Assembly: GCF_022024275.1 (NCBI RefSeq)
Contig: NZ_CP091804.1
Coordinates: 2,374,501 to 2,438,500 of the forward strand
Length of the DNA stretch: 64,000 bases
Direction: 5' to 3'
From: Sphingopyxis sp. BSN-002
GTDB lineage: Bacteria; Pseudomonadota; Alphaproteobacteria; Sphingomonadales; Sphingomonadaceae
Made by a program: the position numbers and the translations under genes. This document shows, in pieces, positions 41,715 to 51,175 of the stretch. Numbering within the stretch: position 1 is the stretch's first letter; each line of letters begins with the position of its first letter. Below the pieces are notes generated by a model. The model saw only the letters and a program-made list of their open reading frames with translations. It was not told the origin of the DNA and did not search any database.

Positions 41715-44700
41715 GTGAAAACCACCCAATATTCCAAGCTGAAGCTCAGCGCGGCACCGCTCGTCATGGGCGTTGCGCTGGTTTCGGCTCCTGCCTTCGC
41801 GCAGGACGCGCCGGCGGAAGAGGCGACGACGAACTCGGAAATCGTCGTCACCGGTACGCTGATCCGCAATCCGAACCTCGAACAGTCGACCCCGGTCAAC
41901 GTCACCACCTCGGACGCCATCGAGCTGAAGCAGTCGAACGTCGCGGAAGAAGTCCTGCGCGAACTGCCCGGCGTCGTCCCGAACATGGGTTCGGCGGTGA
42001 ACAACGGTAACACCGGCGGTTCGTACGTCGACCTTCGCGGCCTCGGCTCGACCCGCAACATCGTCCTGCTGAACGGTAACCGCGTCGCTCCGTCGGACGT
42101 GAACGGCCGCGTCGACCTCAACAATATTCCGCTGGCCCTGATCGAGCGCGTCGACGCGCTGACCGGCGCGGCGGTGACCACCTATGGTGCGGACGCCATC
42201 ACCGGCGTCGTCAACTTCGTCACCAAGCGGGACTTCGCCGGCCTGGAAGTCCAGGCTTCGGAGCAGATTACCGAGCAGGGCGACGGCAACGTCTTCCGCG
42301 TCGACGCGACGATCGGTGCGAACTTCGACGACGGCCGCGGTAACGCAGTTCTCAGCATCGGCTACCAGCAGGCCGACGCCGTCTATCAGGGCGACCGCGA
42401 TTTCTCGGTCTTCCAGGTCGACAGCTACACCGGCGGCGCCGGCGGTTCGGGCACGGCGGTTCCGTCGCGCTTCTCGGGCACCCGTCCGATCGATCCGCTC
42501 ACGGGCCTGCCCAGCGTCGACCCCACGGTCGGCAACGGCGGCGTGCGCCAGATCAACGCGCAGGGTCAGGCAGTCGCCCCCTTCGCGTCGTTCAACTTCA
42601 ACCCGTACAACATCTTCCAGACGCCGTTCCAGCGCTATAACATCTATGGCCAGGCGAACTACGAAGTGTCGGACGCGGTCGAGGTCTACGCTCGCGGCAT
42701 GTTCTCGAAGAACAAGGTTTCGACCATCATCGCTCCGTCGGGTTCGTTCGGCGGTTCGGTCACGATCAACCTGAACAACCCGTTCCTGCCCGCCGCGCTG
42801 CGCAACCAGTTCTGCGCTTTCAACACGGCGACCCCGGAATCGGGTCTCTACACCCCGCGCTTCACCGCAGCGGAGTGCGCGGCGGCTGCCACGGCGACCG
42901 GCCCGAGCGATCCGAACTATCGCACGGTCACGACCGCCCTGTCGCGTCGTACGCCTGAAGTCGGTCCGCGCGTCAGCGACTATCAGACGACCTTCTTCGA
43001 CTATCGCGTCGGCGCCCGCGGCGGCATCACCGACACGATCGACTGGAACATCGAAGGCGCCTATGGCGAATCGGAAAATATCCAGAACATCCAGGGCTAT
43101 ACGCTCCAGTCGCGCTGGCGGCAGGGTTCGCTCGTCAACGGCACGCTGGCCAACCCGGTCTGCCAGGACTCGTCGAACGGCTGCGTCCCGCTCAACCTGT
43201 TCGGCCCCGAAGGCTCGATCACCCCGCAGATGGCTGACTTCCTGACGGAAAACAGCACCTCGACCAACCGTACCTCGCTTGCGCAGGCACGGGCGATCAT
43301 CTCGGGTGACCTCGGCTTCTCGTCGCCGGGCGCTGTTCAGCCGATCGGCTTCGCGATCGGTGGCGAATATCGCAAGTACAAGGCACAGCAGCAGTCGGAT
43401 CTTCTCGCGAAGACCGCGGGTGAACTGGGTGGCGCCGGCGGCGCGGCCCCAGACATCGACGGTGGCTATGACGTTTACGAGGCTTATGCCGAAATCGTCG
43501 CGCCGCTGATCGAGGACAAGCCCTTCTTCGAAAGCCTGACGCTCGAAGCCGGTATCCGTTATTCGGATTACAGCATCGAGGGTGCCGGTGGTTACAACAC
43601 CACCACGTGGAAAGCCGGCGGCAGCTGGGAACCGGGCGCCGGCGTCAAGTTCCGCGGCAACTACAGCCACGCTGTTCGCGCTCCGAACATCGGCGAGCTG
43701 TTCACCCCGACCTCGGTTGGTCTGACCAACCTGGCGCTCGACCCCTGCGCGGGCTCGGCTCCGGTCGGCAACGCCAACCTGCGTGCGGTTTGTATCGCGC
43801 AGGGCGCGACGGCTGGCCAGATCGGTTCGATCACCAACCCGACCGCGGCTCAGGCCAACATCACCACCGGTGGTAACCTGAACCTGAAGCCGGAAAAGGC
43901 GAACACCTGGACCTTGGGCGTCGTCTTCCAGCCGGAATTCCTGCCGCGCTTCAACCTGTCGCTCGACTATTACAACATCCGAGTCACCGACGTGCTTGGC
44001 GTTCCGCTTCCGGGCGACATTATCGCAGCCTGCTTCGATAACGTCACGGCCGGCAGCGCGACCGACCCGGCTTGTACGGCGATCCGTCGTAACCCGCTCA
44101 CCGGCGGCCTCGACGGCGATCCGGCGACCACCGGTGGTCTGTTCGGTACCACGAACAACCTCGGCCGCCTGTTCACCGACGGCGTCGACCTGCTCATGAA
44201 CTACAACATGGATCTGGGCTTCGCGAGCCTCGACTGGTCGTTTGTCGGTAACTGGACGCACAGCTCGAAGTTCAAGGCGAACGCAGCCGATCCGGCTTCG
44301 CTCAACCGCGAATGCGTCGGCTACTACAGCGTGAACTGCTCGTTCACGGGCTCGATGCAGCCGGAATTCCAGTTCTCGAACCGCTTCACGCTGGGCTTCG
44401 ACAAGGTCGACGTCTCGCTGCTGTGGCGCTGGCAGGACGGAATGTCGTTCGAACCGCAGCAGTTCCAGGACGATCTGGACTTCGCGCTGGCCAACCCGGC
44501 CGACTGTCCGAACCCGACCGGTGCCGATCCGGGCGGTTGTGTCGTCGATCCTGCCTACCGCAAGATCAAGGCGCACAACTATTTCGACCTGACCACGCGC
44601 TTCAACGTCAGCGAGAATCTGACCTTCACTGCGACGGTCCAGAACCTGCTGAACCAGAAGCCGCCGATCGTCGGCAACTCGATCGGTTCGACCACCTACA

Positions 44701-44777
44701 ACAGCGGCAACACCTTCCCGTCGTCCTACGACGCGCTGGGCCGTCGCTTTGCGGTGTCGGCGAAGCTGAAGTTCTAA
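41715..44777 (+). CDS. TonB-dependent outer-membrane receptor (large)
   Basis: Outer-membrane active transporter of 1020 residues. I take the GTG at 41715 as start: AAGGGA lies eight bases upstream and it begins the signal peptide VKTTQYSKLKLSAAPLVMGVALVSAPAFAQ (given here as the 30 residues after the start, cleavage after AQ; motif shown across 41715-41804). The plug has EIVVTGTLIRNPN and GSTRNIVLLNGNRVAPSDVN; the barrel ends with the family's terminal aromatic (AKLKF). Codon choice includes more T-ending codons (GGT, GTT, GCT) than neighbours, a sign of high expression. Substrate unknown. It is followed by a strong terminator and a sulfotransferase-like gene. Confidence 0.93.
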   Translation: MKTTQYSKLKLSAAPLVMGVALVSAPAFAQDAPAEEATTNSEIVVTGTLIRNPNLEQSTPVNVTTSDAIELKQSNVAEEVLRELPGVVPNMGSAVNNGNTGGSYVDLRGLGSTRNIVLLNGNRVAPSDVNGRVDLNNIPLALIERVDALTGAAVTTYGADAITGVVNFVTKRDFAGLEVQASEQITEQGDGNVFRVDATIGANFDDGRGNAVLSIGYQQADAVYQGDRDFSVFQVDSYTGGAGGSGTAVPSRFSGTRPIDPLTGLPSVDPTVGNGGVRQINAQGQAVAPFASFNFNPYNIFQTPFQRYNIYGQANYEVSDAVEVYARGMFSKNKVSTIIAPSGSFGGSVTINLNNPFLPAALRNQFCAFNTATPESGLYTPRFTAAECAAAATATGPSDPNYRTVTTALSRRTPEVGPRVSDYQTTFFDYRVGARGGITDTIDWNIEGAYGESENIQNIQGYTLQSRWRQGSLVNGTLANPVCQDSSNGCVPLNLFGPEGSITPQMADFLTENSTSTNRTSLAQARAIISGDLGFSSPGAVQPIGFAIGGEYRKYKAQQQSDLLAKTAGELGGAGGAAPDIDGGYDVYEAYAEIVAPLIEDKPFFESLTLEAGIRYSDYSIEGAGGYNTTTWKAGGSWEPGAGVKFRGNYSHAVRAPNIGELFTPTSVGLTNLALDPCAGSAPVGNANLRAVCIAQGATAGQIGSITNPTAAQANITTGGNLNLKPEKANTWTLGVVFQPEFLPRFNLSLDYYNIRVTDVLGVPLPGDIIAACFDNVTAGSATDPACTAIRRNPLTGGLDGDPATTGGLFGTTNNLGRLFTDGVDLLMNYNMDLGFASLDWSFVGNWTHSSKFKANAADPASLNRECVGYYSVNCSFTGSMQPEFQFSNRFTLGFDKVDVSLLWRWQDGMSFEPQQFQDDLDFALANPADCPNPTGADPGGCVVDPAYRKIKAHNYFDLTTRFNVSENLTFTATVQNLLNQKPPIVGNSIGSTTYNSGNTFPSSYDALGRRFAVSAKLKF

Positions 44778-44803
44778 TCGACTTCAAGCTACGGCAAGAA
44801 TCG

Positions 44804-44832
44804 GGGGCGGACAGCAATGTCCGCCCCTTTTT
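44804..44832 (+). terminator. Rho-independent terminator of the TonB receptor
   Basis: Perfect 10-bp stem (GGGGCGGACA/TGTCCGCCCC) with loop GCAA and a TTTTT run, 27 bases after the stop. The clearest terminator in the window. Confidence 0.9.
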
Positions 44833-44886
44833 CTATGTCATGATGAAAAGGCAGATCGGGCTTCACTAGCCCGGAGTCGCGAGGTT

Positions 44887-45912
44887 TCAGCGCAGGGGAA
44901 GCGCCTGCGGAAGCGTGAGCGGGATGCCGGCCTGCTGCGCAACGGCCTCCGCCCAGACGACCACCTGTGCGATCTCTTCGCCATGGGCTGCTTCGGCGCG
45001 GGCGAGATCCTGCTGGCGCTCGCCTGCCGCGAAGGGCGCGCCGGACTTGCTGTTGCGGCCGAGCGCGGGATGCCCGGCGATCGCCGTACGCTCGCCAGCC
45101 AGTCCGTAATGATCCATCGCGGCCGTCACGGCCGCCACCGGATCGCCGGTCAGCGTTTCGCTGTCGAGCGACGCGATCCGGTCGGGCGCCCACTCGATAA
45201 GCGCGGCGAACGCCTGTTGCTGGGCGAGCCAGCCGACTGCCGCGACCTGCAGGTCCGACTGGCGGAAATAGTCGCGGGGGTCGAAGCCGAGCCCGACATA
45301 GCCGTCGGCCAGATAGGATTCGAGCAGTTCGCGGCACCAGAGGCGGCACCACATGCCCTTGCGCGCGACGGACAGCAGAAAGGAACGCAGCGGCGCATGA
45401 AGCAGGATCGCCCGCGCCTCGGGTCGCAGCATCAGCGCGCCCCGGGCGAGCGGGTTGAAGATGTTCGAGGGCTTTACCACGACCGCCTCGCCGGCAACGA
45501 AACCGCGCGCCAGCATCGTCAGCGCATCGTTCATCGCGCGGCCGTGCTCGCGCGGATCGGCGCCGCGGCGGCGCCAGCCGACCATGTCGTTGAGCAGAAC
45601 CGGTTCCGACAGGCCCGTCGCGGAGCCGGGGCGGTCGAGTGCCTGGACGAGCATCGTCGAGGCACAAAAGGCAGAATGAAAGAGAAAATGGATCGGCGTG
45701 ATCGAGGGTTTCGCTGCGGCGCTGCAATCCTCCCGCCGCAGCACCAGCGGCGCTGTCTCCTCGCCCAGATGCAGGTCGGTGAGGAACGGGACCCCGTTCC
45801 GCGCCTCGCGCGGGACGCGGCGGAAATGGAAGGCGTCGTGTCCGGCGTCATAGCGATGGGCAAGCCATTCGGCGTCGCCCAATATGGCAGCGATTGAGAG
45901 CTCCGCGGTCAT
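44887..45912 (-). CDS. Sulfotransferase-like protein, TonB-receptor associated
   Basis: Protein of 341 residues without signal peptide. Residues near 75-110 read FLFHSAFCASTMLVQALDRPGSATGLSEPVLLNDM (shown in parts: HSAFCASTMLVQALD, then GLSEPVLLNDM), which resembles the PAPS-binding loop and following switch of sulfotransferases, where SGRSGSTLL is followed by SEP. The rest is alpha-helical with VVVKPSNIFNPLA. The start ATG at 45912 is 28 bases from the divergent hydroxylase gene. Likely a modifying enzyme of unknown target; true sulfotransferase activity is not proven by sequence. Confidence 0.6.
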   Translation of the reverse strand: MTAELSIAAILGDAEWLAHRYDAGHDAFHFRRVPREARNGVPFLTDLHLGEETAPLVLRREDCSAAAKPSITPIHFLFHSAFCASTMLVQALDRPGSATGLSEPVLLNDMVGWRRRGADPREHGRAMNDALTMLARGFVAGEAVVVKPSNIFNPLARGALMLRPEARAILLHAPLRSFLLSVARKGMWCRLWCRELLESYLADGYVGLGFDPRDYFRQSDLQVAAVGWLAQQQAFAALIEWAPDRIASLDSETLTGDPVAAVTAAMDHYGLAGERTAIAGHPALGRNSKSGAPFAAGERQQDLARAEAAHGEEIAQVVVWAEAVAQQAGIPLTLPQALPLR

Positions 45913-45940
45913 CAATCGACCTTGCCGACTGCCCTTGCCG

Positions 45941-47140
45941 ATGGCAAGCATGGCCATGGCCAATCCGACCCCGCCAGCCGCTGCCATCGAAGCCAACCGC
46001 CTCGGGATCGCGGCGTTGCAGGCCGGCGATGCGGAAGCCGCCGCCGCCCATTTCGCCGCCGCCGTTGCCGCCGATCCCCGTTCGGGCGCGCTGCAGCGGA
46101 ATCTTGCGTCGGCATGGCGGGCGCTGGGCGACGAAACCCGTGAACTGGCGGCGCTCGATGCCGCGCTCGCCGTCGATCGCCGCGATCTGATGGCGTGGGT
46201 CCGCAAGGCCGAACGGCACGAGATACGGGGCGAGGGCGGTCAGGCGCTGGCGGCATGGAGCGCCGCGGTATCGCTCGGCGCCCAGCTCGATGCCGTGCCC
46301 GCGCCGCTCGAACCCCTGCTCGCGCAGGGCCGGACCTTCATCGATCGCGCAACGGGCGCGATGTTCGCGGCTGCCTCTGGCGCATTCGGCGAACTTCGCG
46401 GCGGCTTGTCGGAGGGGGAAGCGCGTCGCGGCGAGGCCTTCATCGCCAGCGCTCTCGGTCGCCGGCGCATCTACCGGAATGAATGTGCCGGGACCTATTA
46501 CCCCTTCCTGCCCGCCGACGAGTTTTTCGACCGTGGTCATTTTCCGTGGATGGCGGAAATCGAAGCGCAAACCGGCGCCATCCGCGCCGAGCTGGTCGCT
46601 TTGCTCGACGATCCGGGGGAAGCGCTTCGCCCCTATGTCCGCATGGACGCGGGAACTCCCGATTCGATCTGGACCGGGCTCGACAACCGGCTCGACTGGG
46701 GGGCCTGTTTCCTGTGGGAATATGGCGAACCGAACCAGCTGGTTCTGGACCGCTGCCCTGCCACCGCCGCGGCGCTGGCCGCCATTCCGGGCGCGCGCAT
46801 TCCTGGGCGGGCGCCGAGCGCTTTCTTCTCGATGCTGAAACCGCACACGCGCATTCCCGCGCATACCGGCGTCACCAATACGCGTGCGATCGTCCACCTG
46901 CCGCTGATCGTTCCGCCGGGCTGCGGCTTTCGTGTCGGCGGCGAGACGCGCATGTGGGAGGAGGGCCGGGCCTTCGCCTTCGACGACACGATCGAACATG
47001 AGGCGTGGAACGACAGCGACGATCTGCGCGCGGTGCTCATTTTCGACGTGTGGAACCCGCATCTGACCAGCGGTGAGCGCGAGCTGCTGCTGCGCTATTT
47101 CGCGTCGGCGGACGGGTCGGGCTACGCCGTACCGCGCTGA
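45941..47140 (+). CDS. TPR / aspartyl-asparaginyl beta-hydroxylase domain protein
   Basis: About 400 residues. The N-terminal third is alpha-helical with TPR-like pairs (ANRLGIAALQAGDAEAAAAHF, ALDAALAVDRRDLMAWVRKA). The C-terminal half is an aspartyl/asparaginyl beta-hydroxylase-type 2-oxoglutarate/Fe(II) domain: TRIPAHTGVTNTRAIVHLPL with the first His, GCGFRVGGETRMWEEG with the 2OG arginine, and FDDTIEHEAWND with the second His. It should hydroxylate Asp/Asn in a protein or peptide. Three ATGs (45941, 45950, 45956) are possible starts and none has a clear ribosome binding site. Divergent from the sulfotransferase-like gene. Confidence 0.85.
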   Translation: MASMAMANPTPPAAAIEANRLGIAALQAGDAEAAAAHFAAAVAADPRSGALQRNLASAWRALGDETRELAALDAALAVDRRDLMAWVRKAERHEIRGEGGQALAAWSAAVSLGAQLDAVPAPLEPLLAQGRTFIDRATGAMFAAASGAFGELRGGLSEGEARRGEAFIASALGRRRIYRNECAGTYYPFLPADEFFDRGHFPWMAEIEAQTGAIRAELVALLDDPGEALRPYVRMDAGTPDSIWTGLDNRLDWGACFLWEYGEPNQLVLDRCPATAAALAAIPGARIPGRAPSAFFSMLKPHTRIPAHTGVTNTRAIVHLPLIVPPGCGFRVGGETRMWEEGRAFAFDDTIEHEAWNDSDDLRAVLIFDVWNPHLTSGERELLLRYFASADGSGYAVPR

Positions 47141-47258
47141 CAGGGCGCCGGTCGGCAGGTGGCTGTCATTGGCCGAAATTCAGCTTTGCGAAAGCCCGTC
47201 TCGCAAATATGATGCGCCATCGAGGCTGCGGGGCGGGACCCGCGGTAGGAGGATTTGC

Positions 47259-47594
47259 ATGACCAGGATTTTGCCCGCTTTCGTTGCGGTCGCTCTTTTG
47301 GCCGCACCGGCCGCTTTCGCTGCGGAAACCACGGTGCCGGCCGATCGCGCGCCGCCGCCCAAGACCCCGTCGCTGATGACGCCGACCGAGATCAAGGCGT
47401 ATAACGAGGGTCTGCCGCAGACCCATCCCTATTACATCAAGTGCCGCAAATCGGTGGAAATCGGTTCGCTGGTGAAGAAGAACCGCGTGTGCCACACCAA
47501 TGCGGACTGGAAGATCGCCTTGGAAAAGGGCGCCACCAGCGCACGCGAAACCGCCGAGGCGATGCAGAGCAAGGCGGGCAACAGCTCCAACTGA
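47259..47594 (+). CDS. Small exported protein, tandem paralogue 1
   Basis: 111 residues. Signal peptide MTRILPAFVAVALLAAPAAFA, then a short Pro-rich spacer and the family core: TEIKAYNEGL, YIKCRK, IGSLVKK, RVCHTN and a C-terminal amphipathic helix. Two cysteines are separated by exactly 15 residues. AGGAGGA precedes the ATG at good distance; open frame upstream is not protein-like. First of three adjacent paralogues on the same strand. No known family recognised; a periplasmic protein with one disulfide is a fair guess. Confidence 0.8.
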   Translation: MTRILPAFVAVALLAAPAAFAAETTVPADRAPPPKTPSLMTPTEIKAYNEGLPQTHPYYIKCRKSVEIGSLVKKNRVCHTNADWKIALEKGATSARETAEAMQSKAGNSSN

Positions 47595-47629
47595 TAGCTG
47601 CCCCTGCAGTTCGATTACGGGAGGACCGG

Positions 47630-47989
47630 ATGCTTAGAATCGCAAGCCTGGGAATCGTCATGGCGCTGTCGTCGGCAGCGCCGGCACTTGCGAGCGACGC
47701 CGATGCGCCGCTTGCGCGCGCACCCTCTGACATGACGGGCGACGAGATCGACGCCTATAATGTCGGGCGCGCCGCGACCTCGCCCGACTATATCCGCTGC
47801 CGCCGGATCGAGCAGATCGGATCGCTGGTGAAGAAGCAGCGCGTCTGCAACACCAATGCCGAATGGCGGCGGATCACCGACAAGGGCAATCAGGACGCGC
47901 GCGATACGCTGGAGGCGGTGTCGCGCAGCTTCAACAACGGGCAGGAACCGCGCGACCAGTCGGAACCGATGATCGGACGCCCGCGCTAG
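47630..47989 (+). CDS. Small exported protein, tandem paralogue 2
   Basis: 119 residues. Signal peptide MLRIASLGIVMALSSAAPALA, spacer, then DEIDAYNVGR, YIRCRR, IGSLVKK, RVCNTN, EWRR and GNQDARDTLE. The same C-x15-C spacing as its neighbours. GGGAGGA eight bases before the ATG. It starts 36 bases after paralogue 1 and ends 10 bases before paralogue 3, so the three are probably one transcript. The C-terminal tail (QEPRDQSEPMIGRPR) is unique to this copy. Confidence 0.8.
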   Translation: MLRIASLGIVMALSSAAPALASDADAPLARAPSDMTGDEIDAYNVGRAATSPDYIRCRRIEQIGSLVKKQRVCNTNAEWRRITDKGNQDARDTLEAVSRSFNNGQEPRDQSEPMIGRPR

Positions 47990-47999
47990 GGAGATGGCA

Positions 48000-48323
48000 A
48001 TGCAGATGATGGCGCTGTTTCTTCTCGCGGCGGCTGCCGCGCCTGCTCCTGCCACGGTCGAGCGTGTACCGCTCGATCGCCCGGCCTCGACGATGACCAA
48101 TGCCGAGATCAAGGCCTATAACGAAGGGCTGGCGCCGACCGACGCCGCCTATATCAAGTGCCGCAAGATCGAGGAGATCGGTTCGCTGGTGAAAAAGGCG
48201 CGCGTCTGCCACACCAACGACGAGTGGAAGGCGCTCTGGGTGCAGGGCAATCAGGATTCGCGCGACACGATGGACGCCTATGCCAGCAAGGCGGGCGATT
48301 GCCGGGCGACCGATACCTGCTGA
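48000..48323 (+). CDS. Small exported protein, tandem paralogue 3
   Basis: 107 residues. Signal peptide MQMMALFLLAAAAAPAPA, then AEIKAYNEGL, YIKCRK, IGSLVKK, RVCHTN, DEWKALW and GNQDSRDTMD. Same C-x15-C spacing, plus two extra cysteines at the very C-terminus (GDCRATDTC). An ATG six bases earlier touches the GGGAG ribosome binding site, so the second ATG at 48000 is better. Closest to paralogue 1 in the AYNEGL/CRK stretch and to paralogue 2 in the GNQDxRDT stretch. A strong bidirectional terminator follows. Confidence 0.8.
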   Translation: MQMMALFLLAAAAAPAPATVERVPLDRPASTMTNAEIKAYNEGLAPTDAAYIKCRKIEEIGSLVKKARVCHTNDEWKALWVQGNQDSRDTMDAYASKAGDCRATDTC

Positions 48324-48340
48324 GGCGGCCGGACGAGACG

Positions 48341-48371
48341 AAAAAAGGGCGGCATTTCTGCCGCCCTTTTT
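48341..48371. terminator. Bidirectional rho-independent terminator between the paralogue triplet and clpB
   Basis: Perfect 8-bp stem GGGCGGCA/TGCCGCCC with loop TTTC, flanked by an A-run on the left and a T-run on the right, so it works for transcripts from both sides. Two bases before the clpB stop codon on the opposite strand. Confidence 0.88.
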
Positions 48372-48373
48372 CA

Positions 48374-50953
<2,580 letters not shown>

Positions 50954-50981
50954 GCTGGATAAGCCCCTTTCCTGCCCGCCA

Positions 50982-51009
50982 AGATAGTGTTGCCATTCTG
51001 CAACACAAG
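50982..51009 (-). promoter_or_regulatory. clpB: Candidate RpoH (sigma-32) promoter of clpB with internal palindrome
   Basis: On the minus strand CTTG (51009-51006) and CTATCT (50987-50982) are 18 bases apart, fitting the alphaproteobacterial heat-shock pattern CTTG ... CYTATNT. Between them lies a perfect 7-bp inverted repeat GTGTTGC/GCAACAC (50987-50993 and 51000-51006). Confidence 0.55.
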
Positions 51010-51175
51010 GGCCGGTACGCGTCGACAGGGGCTTTTCTTCAAAGCGTCTTTTCGGGCGCGTCAATCTGTCATCGAACCGACCGTTTGCCTGTCACATGCA
51101 CCTTCTAGGAGCGCGTCCGGTCGGGGGAAAACCAGATGATCCAACCCCGCCGGTCCATAACCAAAAGGGGTTCCC

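Noticed and set aside
41694..44576. 960-codon open frame antisense to the large TonB receptor
   Set aside because: Arg/Val/Asp-rich repetitive translation with no domain; the sense strand is a clear TonB receptor with signal peptide and terminator.
51111..51157. Imperfect hairpin in the leader of the second TonB receptor, considered as a cobalamin riboswitch
   Set aside because: No B12-box or conserved riboswitch core is visible; the stem needs a bulge and the region is only about 65 bases.
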